Origin: Planomonospora sp. ID82291
Lineage (GTDB): Bacteria > Actinomycetota > Actinomycetes > Streptosporangiales > Streptosporangiaceae
Length of the DNA: 64,000 bases
Direction: 5' to 3'
Assembly (NCBI RefSeq): GCF_015711645.1
Contig: NZ_JABTEX010000002.1
Span: 1,798,001 to 1,862,000 of the forward strand
Positions 33,059 through 41,028 of this stretch are shown piece after piece. The notes beneath the pieces were generated by a model. The model was not told the origin of the DNA, made no database searches, and saw only the letters and a list, made by a program, of their open reading frames with translations. Every line of letters starts with the position of its first letter. The first letter of the stretch is position 1. The position numbers and the translations under genes were made by a program.

Positions 33059-34200
33059 ACGGGGCCCCGTCGCTGCCCCTGGTGATCGTCCTGGTCGCGG
33101 CGGCGGCGTGGCTGGTGCACGACCGGCGGCGCATGGCCGGGCGGCTCCGGGACGCGCAGGCCGAGCGGGCCGGGCAGCGCGACGCGCTGGCCCGCGCCGT
33201 CCTGACGCGGGAGCGGGCGCGCATCGCCCGCGAGCTGCACGACGTGGTCGCCCACGGGATCAGCGTGATGACGCTCGGCGTCGGCGCGGGGCGGATGATC
33301 ATGGACAGGGATCCGGCCCGGGCCCGGGAGACGCTCCGGGCGGCCGAGGAGTCCGGACGCCAGGCGCTCACCGAACTGCAGCGGGTGCTGGGACTGCTGG
33401 GCGACGGGGGCCCCGGGGACGGCGGAAGCCCTGGACGCCCCGGGGGCGGGGCGCGGATCCGGGCGCCCCAGCCCCGGCTGGCGGACCTCGCCGACCTGCT
33501 GGCCCGGGTGCGCGCCGAGGGGCTCGCGGTGGACGTGGTCCAGGACGGCAGACCCGTCGAGGTGGGCCCGGCCCTGGAGCTGTCGGCCTACCGGATCGTC
33601 CAGGAGGCGCTGGGCGACACGCTGCGGCGCACCGGGGTCCGGTCGGCCTGTGTCACGCTGCGCTGGCGACCGGGCTTCCTGGACGTCCTGGTCCGTGACG
33701 ACGGGCGGGCCGGGCCCGCGGCGGGCGCGGGGCCGGCCACGGGGGATGCGGGAGCGGCCCCGGTCGGGATCAGGGAGCGCGTCACGCTGTTCGGCGGGAC
33801 GCTGGAGACCGTGTCCCTGCGGGAGGGCGGGTCCGAGCTGCGGGCCCGGCTGCCCACGGCGGACGCCCGGCGGCCCGCCCACTCCGGGCCGCGGTCAGTC
33901 CGCCTCGTTGAGGCCGATGGAGAAGGCGGCTTCGAGGTCGTGCCGGGAGTAGGCGCGGAAGGCGATGTGCGTCTCGGTGTGCAGCACCCCGTCCACCTTG
34001 TTGATACGGCCGGGAACGACCTCGGCGATCTGCTCGTAGGTCGCGACGCGGACCATGACCAGCAGGTCGTATTCGCCGGTGATGGAGTAGACCTCGCTCA
34101 CCCCGTCGATCTCGGCGATCGTCTGGGCGACCTCGGGGATCCGGTCCACCTCGGCGTTGATGTGCACGATCGCGGTGACCACGAGCTTCCTCCTCGTTGA
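33055..34200 (+). CDS. Degenerate NarL-type sensor histidine kinase, overlapping the antisense Lrp gene
   Basis: HisKA_3-type kinase with a single membrane helix (LPLVIVLVAAAAWLV) instead of the usual four to six. The H-box ERARIARELHDVVAHGISVM is intact (His near residue 61). The ATPase domain is eroded: where relatives have EALTNxxKHA this has EALGDTLRRTG, losing the N-box Asn, and the G-box region is DDGRAG followed by GIRERVTLFGGTLE. After RARLPTADARRP, where relatives stop, the frame stays open for another 310 bases and runs entirely across the antisense Lrp gene to 34200. No response regulator adjoins. The functional end is probably near 33890. Confidence 0.6.
   Translation: MNGAPSLPLVIVLVAAAAWLVHDRRRMAGRLRDAQAERAGQRDALARAVLTRERARIARELHDVVAHGISVMTLGVGAGRMIMDRDPARARETLRAAEESGRQALTELQRVLGLLGDGGPGDGGSPGRPGGGARIRAPQPRLADLADLLARVRAEGLAVDVVQDGRPVEVGPALELSAYRIVQEALGDTLRRTGVRSACVTLRWRPGFLDVLVRDDGRAGPAAGAGPATGDAGAAPVGIRERVTLFGGTLETVSLREGGSELRARLPTADARRPAHSGPRSVRLVEADGEGGFEVVPGVGAEGDVRLGVQHPVHLVDTAGNDLGDLLVGRDADHDQQVVFAGDGVDLAHPVDLGDRLGDLGDPVHLGVDVHDRGDHELPPR
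33895..34182 (-). CDS. Stand-alone Lrp/AsnC ligand-binding (RAM) domain protein
   Basis: Soluble protein of 95 residues equal to the effector-binding domain of Lrp/AsnC regulators (VTAIVHINAEVDRIPEVAQT, SITGEYDLLVMVRV, RVATYEQIAEVVPGRI) without a DNA-binding helix-turn-helix. Such RAM-only proteins are widespread in actinomycetes and may oligomerise with full-length Lrp proteins or bind amino acids. GTG at 34182 has GAGGAGGAAG upstream, so the short form is the intended start. It lies wholly antisense to the 3' extension of the upstream kinase frame. Confidence 0.9.
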   Translation of the reverse strand: MVTAIVHINAEVDRIPEVAQTIAEIDGVSEVYSITGEYDLLVMVRVATYEQIAEVVPGRINKVDGVLHTETHIAFRAYSRHDLEAAFSIGLNEAD

Positions 34201-34226
34201 GTACGGCTTGTCTGGTGCCGAAGTTA

Positions 34227-36155
34227 TCAGCGCGGCGGTGGGCCCTCACGCCGCCGGTGCGCTTCCCCCGCTCCCGGCTCGGCCCGGTAGGCCCGCTCGA
34301 TCCGCGCCATCAGGCGGGCCGAGCCCGTGACCGGCAGGCTCCAGCCGATGCCCGCGCCGTCCGCCGTCCCGGCCCCGCGACCGCCCGTCCCGGCCCCGCC
34401 CTGCCCGTCCGCCGTCCCGGCCCCGCCCTGCCCGTCCGCCGTCCCGGCCCCGGCGCCTCCCGCGGCGTGCTCCCCGGCCTCCCCGGCCTCCGCCGGGGCT
34501 CCGGCCTCGCCGTCGATCCGGACCAGCCGCACGCCCGGCCCCTCCAGCCAGCGCAGCACGCACTCGGTCTCCTCCGCACCGGCCGCGGGGGTGGGCCCGG
34601 GGCCGGGCACGACGGTCTCGGCGGTGGCCGTCAGCGCGTCCACGAACGGCGCGGGGTGGGCGCCCGCGGGCATCACCCCGGCCGAGACCAGACGGCCGTA
34701 CCGGACGACGTGGATCTCCCAGCCGCCGCCCGCGGCGGGGGCGGCCGCGACCAGCTGCGGGATCGAGGTCAGCGACCGGAGCCGCTGCATGCGGGCCGAG
34801 ACGCGGATGTAGGCGGCGAGCCGGTCGCGGTCGGCGGCGGCCTCCTCGTAGCGCTCCTCCAGGGCCAGCCGGGCCATCCTCGCCTCGACCGCGGCGAAGA
34901 CGGGGGTGGCGTCCACCTCCATGGCCCGGCGGGCGGCCGCGGCGTGCAGGCCGTACTCCTCGGGGCTCTGGCGGCCCTCGCACGGCGCGCCGCACCTGCC
35001 GATCCCGGCCAGCGCGCACGCGGGGCGGCCCTTGCGCGGGGAGATCCGCTCGGTGCACCGGCGCAGCGGCACCGCCTCGTACAGCGCGGCGCGGGCGTCG
35101 TCGGCGGCGCGGACGCCGGAGAACGGGCCCAGGTAGGCGGCCCCGTCGTCCTTGACCTCGCGGACGATCGACAGGCGGGGGAAGGGCTCGTCGGTGAGCT
35201 TGAGCCAGACGACCTTCTCCGGGAAGCGGGACCTGCGGTTGTAGCGGGGTTTGGCCGCGCCGATCAGCCGCAGCTCCCGCACCTCGGCCTCCAGCGGGGT
35301 GGCGCAGACGATCGGCCGGACCCGTGCGGCGATGCCGACCATCTCGCGGATCCGGGGGCGGGTCTCGCTCGCCGTGAAGTAGCTCCGCACCCGGGTGCGC
35401 AGGTCGACGCTCTTGCCGACGTAGAGCGCGTCGCCGCGCTCGTCCTCGAAGACGTAGACGCCCGGCGCGGAGGGGACCGCCTCGGCCAGGTGCCGTTTGC
35501 GGCGCTGCTCCGGTGTGGGCGCGCGGGTGAAGGCCTTCAGCTCCTCCAGGGTGTGCACGCCGAAGGAGCCCGCCCGCTCGATGAGCGCGTGCAGCACGTC
35601 CACCGTGGCGCGGGCGTCGGAGAGGGCGCGGTGGCAGGGTTCGGTCGAGCTGAAGAGCCGGGCCAGGGTGGCCAGCTTGCAGTTGGGCGCCTCGTCGCGG
35701 GTCAGCAGCCGGCGGGCGAGGGTGACGGTGTCGACGACGGGATGGACGGGCGGAGGGTATCCGTGGGCGGCGCAGGCGGCCTTGACGAAGCCGACGTCGA
35801 AGCCCGCGTTGTGCGCCACGAGGGTGGAGCCCGCGGCGAACTCCAGGAAGGAGGGGAGCACGGACTCGATCCGGGGGGCCTGCGCGACCATGGCGTCGGT
35901 GATGCCGGTCAGCACCGCGATGAACGGCGGGATCGGCGTCCCGGGGTCGACCAGGGTGGCGAACTCGCCCAGCACCTGCCCGCCCCGGACCTTGACGGCG
36001 CCGATCTCGGTGATCGCGTGCTCGCCCGCCGAGACGCCCGTGGTCTCCAGGTCGAAGACCACGAAGGTGATCTGGCTGAGCGGGGTGCCCAGCTCGTCCA
36101 GTGTTCCCTGCACGGCATGTTCCACGGTCCCGACCCTAGGAGCCCCCACCGACAT
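34227..36155 (-). CDS. DEDDh exonuclease fused to UvrC-type GIY-YIG endonuclease
   Basis: Nuclease of 642 residues. Residues 28-195 are a DnaQ-like 3'-5' exonuclease: FVVFDLETTG (D35, E37), LVAHNAGFDVGF, and HRALSDA with the final His and Asp. Residues about 225-330 are a GIY-YIG domain as in UvrC (GVYVFEDE, YVGKSVDLRTRVRSY, PLEAEVREL), followed by Cys-containing CALAGIGRCGAPC and a UVR-like coiled segment (ERYEEAAADRDRLAAY). The UvrC C-terminal RNase H nuclease is absent. M. tuberculosis Rv2191 has this fusion. The C-terminal 130 residues include a Gly/Ala repeat. The start ATG 36155 lacks a strong ribosome site. Confidence 0.92.
   Translation of the reverse strand: MSVGAPRVGTVEHAVQGTLDELGTPLSQITFVVFDLETTGVSAGEHAITEIGAVKVRGGQVLGEFATLVDPGTPIPPFIAVLTGITDAMVAQAPRIESVLPSFLEFAAGSTLVAHNAGFDVGFVKAACAAHGYPPPVHPVVDTVTLARRLLTRDEAPNCKLATLARLFSSTEPCHRALSDARATVDVLHALIERAGSFGVHTLEELKAFTRAPTPEQRRKRHLAEAVPSAPGVYVFEDERGDALYVGKSVDLRTRVRSYFTASETRPRIREMVGIAARVRPIVCATPLEAEVRELRLIGAAKPRYNRRSRFPEKVVWLKLTDEPFPRLSIVREVKDDGAAYLGPFSGVRAADDARAALYEAVPLRRCTERISPRKGRPACALAGIGRCGAPCEGRQSPEEYGLHAAAARRAMEVDATPVFAAVEARMARLALEERYEEAAADRDRLAAYIRVSARMQRLRSLTSIPQLVAAAPAAGGGWEIHVVRYGRLVSAGVMPAGAHPAPFVDALTATAETVVPGPGPTPAAGAEETECVLRWLEGPGVRLVRIDGEAGAPAEAGEAGEHAAGGAGAGTADGQGGAGTADGQGGAGTGGRGAGTADGAGIGWSLPVTGSARLMARIERAYRAEPGAGEAHRRREGPPPR
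34353..34453 (-). repeat. Gly/Ala/Asp repeat in the exonuclease-GIY-YIG gene
   Basis: A unit containing CCGTCCGCCGTCCCGGCCCC recurs at 27-base intervals, in frame, encoding repeats of GAGTADGQG. It is a flexible linker near the C-terminus. Confidence 0.75.
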
Positions 36156-36171
36156 TCGGCACCGGCGGTTC

Positions 36172-36250
36172 CGGTCGGAGAACGGCTCCGGCCCGGCGCG
36201 AAAGCGGTCGGAGAACGGCTCCGGCCCGGCGGGGAAGCGGCCGGAAACGG
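36172..36250. repeat. 33-bp periodic repeats upstream of the NarL-type kinase
   Basis: A 27-base sequence starting CGGTCGGAGAACGGCTCC occurs exactly at 36172-36198 and 36205-36231, with a degraded third copy (CGGCCGGAAACGG) at 36238-36250. It lies between two divergent genes, 60-140 bases before the kinase start. Confidence 0.75.
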
Positions 36251-36295
36251 ATATGACATCGACTTTGGTCGATTCCGGAAGACCTCTTTCGGCTC

Positions 36296-36301
36296 TAATA
36301 T
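36296..36301 (+). promoter_or_regulatory. -10 box of the kinase/regulator operon
   Basis: TAATAT lies eight bases before the GTG at 36310 with no ribosome site between, implying a leaderless or nearly leaderless transcript. Confidence 0.45.
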
Positions 36302-36309
36302 CACGACAT

Positions 36310-37569
36310 GTGACTGAGCATGCGCTGGCGTACCGGTGGCTGCTGCCCGCGACCCTGCAGGACGTCCCGCGGGGGAGGCGGACGGCGGTCCGGCGCTCGA
36401 CCCGCGACTGGATCGTGGACATCACGATCTTCCTGCTCTCCGCAGGGCTGGGCCTGATCGCGGCGGAGGAGGTGCACGGCATGGTCGGCGCCGCCGAACC
36501 GGTGCGCGCGGTCGACCAGGTGGTGGGCGCGCTCGCGTGCGCCGCGGTGTGGCTGCGCCGGCGCTGGCCGGTGGGGCTCGCCCTCGTGCTCGCCGTCGTC
36601 TCGGTCGTCTCCAACATGGCGAGCGTGCCCACGCTGGTGGCGCTGTTCACGGTGGTGGTGCACCGGCCGTTCCGCAGCATGGCGCTGGTGGCGGGGGTGA
36701 ACCTGCTGACGGTCCCGGTCTACCTGGAGCTGTGGCCCGACCCCACGCTGCCCTACGCGGTGGAGGCGCTGCTGGCGGTGCTGCTCCTGCTGGTCGTGGT
36801 GGGGTGGGGGATGTTCGTGCGGGCGCGCCGGCAGCTCGTGCTCTCCCTGCGCGGCCGGGCGGAGCGGGCCGAGGTGGAGGCGGCCTCCCAGGTGGCACGG
36901 GCCAGGAGGCTGGAGCGCGAGCGGATCGCCCGGGAGATGCACGACGTGCTCGCCCACCGGCTCTCCCTGCTCAGCGTGCACGCGGGCGCGCTGGAGTACC
37001 GGCCGGACATGCCGTCGCAGGACGTGGCCAGGGCGGCGGAGGTGATCCGCTCGGGCGCGCACCAGGCGCTGCAGGACCTGCGCGAGGTCATCGGCGTGCT
37101 CCGGCTCGGCTCCGGCGATCCGGAGGACGGCGACGGCGCCGGGAGGGCCGGGGACGCCGCGTCCGACCTGCCGGACCGGCCCCAGCCGACCCTGGCGGAT
37201 GTGGCGGGCCTGGTGGAGGAGTCCCGGCTGGCGGGTGCGGAGGTGGTGTTCGACCTGCGGGTCGGCGACCCGTCCCGGGCTCCGGCGAGGCTCGGCCGCA
37301 ACGCCTACCGGATCGTGCAGGAAGGGCTGACCAACGCGCGCAAGCACGCCGCCGCCGCGCCGGTCGAGCTCACCGTGGCGGGCGGGCCGGGCGAGGGGCT
37401 CACCGTCGAGGTCGGCAATCCCGTGACGGGGGGCCGGTCCATGCCGGGCAGCGGCACCGGGCTGATCGGGCTCACCGAGCGGGCCGAGCTGATGGGCGGA
37501 CGCCTGGAGTACGGCATGGCGCCCGGTGACCGCTTCCGGCTCAGCGCGTGGCTGCCGTGGCCGCAGTGA
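36310..37569 (+). CDS. NarL-type sensor histidine kinase
   Basis: Membrane kinase of 419 residues. Four to five transmembrane helices lie in residues 33-175 (DITIFLLSAGLGLI, ALACAAVWL, GLALVLAVVSVVSN, LLAVLLLLVVVGWGMF). HisKA_3 follows with ERIAREMHDVLAHRLSLLS (His near 211), then an ATPase domain with NAYRIVQEGLTNARKHA (N-box intact) and GTGLIGLTERAELMGG. No extracellular sensor domain, so it probably senses a membrane signal. GTG 36310 is the only in-frame start after the promoter. The stop overlaps the GTG of the regulator. Divergent from the exonuclease gene. Confidence 0.92.
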   Translation: MTEHALAYRWLLPATLQDVPRGRRTAVRRSTRDWIVDITIFLLSAGLGLIAAEEVHGMVGAAEPVRAVDQVVGALACAAVWLRRRWPVGLALVLAVVSVVSNMASVPTLVALFTVVVHRPFRSMALVAGVNLLTVPVYLELWPDPTLPYAVEALLAVLLLLVVVGWGMFVRARRQLVLSLRGRAERAEVEAASQVARARRLERERIAREMHDVLAHRLSLLSVHAGALEYRPDMPSQDVARAAEVIRSGAHQALQDLREVIGVLRLGSGDPEDGDGAGRAGDAASDLPDRPQPTLADVAGLVEESRLAGAEVVFDLRVGDPSRAPARLGRNAYRIVQEGLTNARKHAAAAPVELTVAGGPGEGLTVEVGNPVTGGRSMPGSGTGLIGLTERAELMGGRLEYGMAPGDRFRLSAWLPWPQ

Positions 37570-38285
37570 ACGGCGCGGGCGGTGCGGGCGCTCCGGAGGG
37601 CGGAGCGACCGGGGGGCGGGCGCACCGCCCGGTGATCCGGGTGCTGATCGTGGACGACGACGCCCTCGTCCGGGCGGGGCTCGCGATGATCCTCGGCGGC
37701 GCCGGGGACATCGCCGTCGTGGGGGAGGCCGCGGACGGGGACGAGGTGCCGGGCCTGGTGGCCCGCCACCGGCCCGACGTGGTGCTGATGGACATCCGGA
37801 TGCCCCGGGTGGACGGCCTGGCCGCGACCGAGCGGCTGCGCGCCGCCGCTCCGGCGCCCGAGGTGGTCGTCCTGACCACCTTCCACGCCGACGCCCAGGT
37901 GCTGCGGGCGCTGCGGGCCGGGGCGGCCGGGTTCCTGCTCAAGGACATCCCGCCGGCCGACCTGGTGACCGCGATCCGCCGGGTCGCGGCGGGCGAGCCC
38001 ATCCTCTCGCCCGCGGTGACCCGCCAGCTCATCGCGCACGTCGCCGACGACGGCGCCCGGGCGCGCCGCGAGCGGGCGCGGGGACTGCTGTCCGGGCTCA
38101 GCGACCGCGAGCGGGAGGTCGCGCTCGCGGTCGGCCGCGGGAGGTCGAACGCGGAGATCGCCGCCGAGCTGTACATGAGCGTGGCGACGGTCAAGGCCCA
38201 CGTCTCCCGGATCCTGGCCAAGCTCGGACTGAACAACCGGGTCCAGATCGCGTTGACCGTCCAGGACGCCGGGCACCCCGGTTGA
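37566..38285 (+). CDS. LuxR/NarL-family response regulator
   Basis: Partner of the upstream kinase, 239 residues. Receiver domain about residues 24-140 with VLIVDDDAL and the phospho-acceptor Asp in VVLMDIRMPRVDG; the switch Thr is in VVLTTFHAD and the Lys in FLLKDIPPADL. The C-terminal LuxR helix-turn-helix has LSDREREVALAVGRGRSNAEI and VKAHVSRILAKL. GTG 37566 overlaps the kinase stop (GTGA). An N-terminal Gly/Ala stretch of about 20 residues may instead be untranslated if the GTG at 37632 is used. Confidence 0.93.
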   Translation: MNGAGGAGAPEGGATGGRAHRPVIRVLIVDDDALVRAGLAMILGGAGDIAVVGEAADGDEVPGLVARHRPDVVLMDIRMPRVDGLAATERLRAAAPAPEVVVLTTFHADAQVLRALRAGAAGFLLKDIPPADLVTAIRRVAAGEPILSPAVTRQLIAHVADDGARARRERARGLLSGLSDREREVALAVGRGRSNAEIAAELYMSVATVKAHVSRILAKLGLNNRVQIALTVQDAGHPG

Positions 38286-38420
38286 CCGGTTCCCGCCGCG
38301 CCGGGGGCGGCCGGTTCTCCGGCGCGTCCCCGGCGCGGCGGGGGCGACGGTCGCCGTGTCGGGGACGCGGTGGGAGGGTCGTACCCTTGACGGATAGACC
38401 GATCCGAGTAGGGGCCGTTG

Positions 38421-39743
38421 ATGAGTTCAGCCGGAGAGGGCCTGTCTCGTCCGCTGCCCGAGCAGGTCCGTTCACACGTGGTGGATCTGGCGTCCCAGGC
38501 TCTGGGCTCCATGCCCGCCGCCGCGGTGCCGCCGCCGCTGCGCAACATCGCCAGGTTCGAGCCGCGCAAGCGGGCCAGGCTGGGCGGCACGCCGATCGCG
38601 GCGCAGCTGGAGACGGACAAGGAGTTCCGGGAGGCCGTGGCCGAGGTCCTGGCCGCGGGCCTGCCCGAGCTGGTCGCCGGTCTGGCGGAGGGCACCGTCC
38701 CCCCGGCCGCCGAGCCCGTCCTGGTCGCCGCCGCGGCCTACCTGACCCGGCCGCCCGGCTGGGTGGAGATGGTGGAGGCCGCCCGCGCCGACCTGGAGCG
38801 GTCGGCGGTCGCGGCGGAGGGCTCCGCGCAGGAGCAGGCGCTCACCCGGCTGCGCGAGCAGCTGGCCGCGCAGAAGACCGCCGCCAGGGAGGAGTCCGAA
38901 CGGCTGCGCGAGCAGCTCAAGGCCGCCCGCGCGGAGGTCTCCGACCTGCGCCACAGGCTGCACGCCGCCCGTGAGCGGGCCAAGGCGGCCGAGGCGCACG
39001 CCGCGGCGATGGAGGAGGCCGCGCAGGAGGCCCGGGCCGCCGCCGCGTCGGCGGGCAGCGCGGGGGAGAGCGAGCTGCGCCGCCTGCGGGAGCGCCTGGC
39101 CGACTCCGAGCGGCAGCTGGAGGCCGCACGCCGGGCCGCCCGCGAGGGCCGGAGCGAGGAGGACACCAAGGTCCGCGTGCTGCTCGACGCGCTCGCGGAC
39201 GCCGCGGCCGGACTGCGCAGGGAGCTGGCGCTGCCCTCGGGCATCAACCGGCCGGCCGACTCCGTCTCCTCGGTCGCCCCCGGCAGGCCGGGGGTCCGGG
39301 CGGTGCCCGCCCGGGCGCTGGCCGACGACGATCCCGCCCTGCTCGACCAGTTGCTCGCGCTGCCGCAGATCCATCTGATCGTGGACGGCTACAACGTGAC
39401 CAAGACCGGCTACGGCACCCTCACCCTGGCCGACCAGCGCAACCGCCTGCTCACCGGGCTCGGCGCGCTGTACGCGCAGACCCGGACCGAGCTGACGTGC
39501 GTCTTCGACGGCGCCGAACTGGACGGGCCGGTCCCGGTGTCGGCTCCGCGAGGGGTCCGGGTGCTGTTCAGCGCGCCGGGGCAGATCGCCGACGACCTGA
39601 TCCGCCAGCTGGTCCGCGCCGAGCCCGTCGGGCGGGCGCTCGCGGTGGTCTCCTCCGACCGCGAGGTGGCCGACTCGGTCCGCCGGATGGGGGCGCGGCC
39701 GGTGCCCGCCGCACTGCTGCTGAAGCGCCTCGGACGCGGCTGA
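38421..39743 (+). CDS. NYN-domain protein (YacP-like) with long coiled coil
   Basis: Protein of 440 residues. Residues 1-105 form a helical domain (EPRKRARLGGTPIAAQLETD). Residues 125-255 are a coiled coil rich in Glu, Arg and Ala (LREQLAAQKTAAREESERL). The C-terminal 150 residues are an NYN/YacP (PIN-like) RNase fold: IHLIVDGYNVTKTGYGTL, LTCVFDGAEL and VVSSDREVADSVRRMGA, with the acidic residues kept. Relatives occur across actinomycetes near this locus. RNA cleavage or binding is inferred from the fold. ATG 38421 follows GTAGGGG. Confidence 0.9.
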   Translation: MSSAGEGLSRPLPEQVRSHVVDLASQALGSMPAAAVPPPLRNIARFEPRKRARLGGTPIAAQLETDKEFREAVAEVLAAGLPELVAGLAEGTVPPAAEPVLVAAAAYLTRPPGWVEMVEAARADLERSAVAAEGSAQEQALTRLREQLAAQKTAAREESERLREQLKAARAEVSDLRHRLHAARERAKAAEAHAAAMEEAAQEARAAAASAGSAGESELRRLRERLADSERQLEAARRAAREGRSEEDTKVRVLLDALADAAAGLRRELALPSGINRPADSVSSVAPGRPGVRAVPARALADDDPALLDQLLALPQIHLIVDGYNVTKTGYGTLTLADQRNRLLTGLGALYAQTRTELTCVFDGAELDGPVPVSAPRGVRVLFSAPGQIADDLIRQLVRAEPVGRALAVVSSDREVADSVRRMGARPVPAALLLKRLGRG

Positions 39744-39771
39744 GCGCCTCTCCCGCGATCTGCGCGCGGGG

Positions 39772-39795
39772 CCGCCTCCCGTGAGGGGGAGGCGG
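39772..39795. terminator. Hairpin between the NYN and NlpC/P60 genes
   Basis: CCGCCTCCC-GTGAGG-GGGAGGCGG, a perfect 9-base stem with a 6-base loop, followed by a purine-rich stretch. Confidence 0.65.
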
Positions 39796-39875
39796 AGAAG
39801 CAGGGGAAAAGGTGAGCTGGACCTTACTGATTCTGTACTATTCGCCCCAGGTCTTTACGGCGGGAGGGCGTAGTA

Positions 39876-40877
39876 GTGGCCGTGGCGGGTATGCCGAAGT
39901 TTTATGGGCGGTTGCCCGTGGCGGCCGGACTGGCTCTCGCGGCTTTCCTGCTGCCGGCGTTGCCGGCCGGCGACGCGCTGGCCGAGCCGAAACCGACGAT
40001 CGCCGAGGCCAAGAAGAAGCTGGAGAAGCTGAACGACCAGGCCGACAAGATCGTTGAGAAGTACAACCAGGCCGGCGAGAAGTGGAAGAAGGCCCGCGCC
40101 CGCTACCGGACGCTCAACGGCGCTCTGGAGAAGCAGAACGCGAAGGTCGCCGGTCTGCGCCGGGAACTGGTCACGATGGCCGTCAGCAGCTACCAGGTGG
40201 GCACGGTGACCGGCTGGGAGGGCCTGGTCACCCAGGCCGACCCGGGCGCCCTGCTGAGCGGCATGGCCGCGGTGGACCAGATGTCGGCCCTGCGCGCCCA
40301 GTCCCTCACCGCCTTCGAGGAGGCCACCGAGACGCTGCGGACCGACCGGGACAAGGCCAAGGCCGCGCTGGCCGAAGCCGACGGGTACCGCGACGAACTG
40401 GCCAAGGAGAAGGCCAAGGCCGACAAGATGGTCAAGGCCCAGGTCAAGCTCCTGCGCGAGCTCGGCGCCTACCGGGCGGGCAACCCGGACAGCCCCGGCA
40501 TCACCTACACCGGCCCGGCCTCGGGCAGCGCCCGCGAGGCGCTCGAGTTCGCCTTCGCCCAGGTCGGCAAGCCGTACCAGTACGGTGGCACGGGACCGGG
40601 CGGCTGGGACTGCTCCGGTCTGGTCCAGGCCGCCTGGCGGGCCGGCGGCGTCAGCCTGCCCCGGACGACCTGGGAGCAGTGGAGCTGGGGTGCGGGCCGC
40701 CGGGTCTCCCTGGACGACCTCCAGCCCGGAGACCTCATCTTCAGCGAGGGGCTGGGGCACGTGAGCCTGTTCGCCGGCGGCGGCCAGATCGTCCACGCGC
40801 CGCAGACCGGTGACGTCGTGAAGGTCGTCGACCTGTCGTCGTACGGCCGCCGCCTGGTGGGCGCGGTCCGTCCCTGA
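39876..40877 (+). CDS. Secreted NlpC/P60 peptidoglycan endopeptidase with coiled-coil N-terminus
   Basis: Cell-wall hydrolase of 333 residues, RipA-like. A signal peptide (residues 1-37, LAAFLLPALPAGDALA) is followed by a long coiled coil (about 40-190) and the NlpC/P60 domain, with the catalytic Cys in GGWDCSGLVQ (about 250) and His in GLGHVSLFAGGG. GTG 39876 has GGGAGGG nine bases upstream. The coiled coil probably acts as regulatory arm or docking site, as in RipA. M. tuberculosis carries an NlpC/P60 gene (Rv2190c) in the same neighbourhood. I found no convincing riboswitch in front of it. Confidence 0.93.
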   Translation: MAVAGMPKFYGRLPVAAGLALAAFLLPALPAGDALAEPKPTIAEAKKKLEKLNDQADKIVEKYNQAGEKWKKARARYRTLNGALEKQNAKVAGLRRELVTMAVSSYQVGTVTGWEGLVTQADPGALLSGMAAVDQMSALRAQSLTAFEEATETLRTDRDKAKAALAEADGYRDELAKEKAKADKMVKAQVKLLRELGAYRAGNPDSPGITYTGPASGSAREALEFAFAQVGKPYQYGGTGPGGWDCSGLVQAAWRAGGVSLPRTTWEQWSWGAGRRVSLDDLQPGDLIFSEGLGHVSLFAGGGQIVHAPQTGDVVKVVDLSSYGRRLVGAVRP

Positions 40878-40982
40878 CGCGGCCTCCTCCCGTACGGCCT
40901 CCTCCTGGATCCTCCTCCGGCGGGGGACTCCCGTGCGCCCGCTCCGGCGTCGTCCGGCGCCGGCCCGGACGAGGCGTCGCCA

Positions 40983-41018
40983 GGAGACGACGCGGGAGAC
41001 GACGCGGGAGACGACGCG
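40983..41018. repeat. Three exact 12-bp tandem repeats
   Basis: GGAGACGACGCG occurs three times in direct tandem between two convergent genes, just past the end of the sensor kinase gene. Confidence 0.85.
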
Positions 41019-41028
41019 GGGGCGGCGC

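Noticed and set aside
39796-39875. A second c-di-AMP riboswitch before the coiled-coil NlpC/P60 gene
   Set aside because: The interval is too short and lacks the conserved ydaO core sequences seen at 44209-44342.
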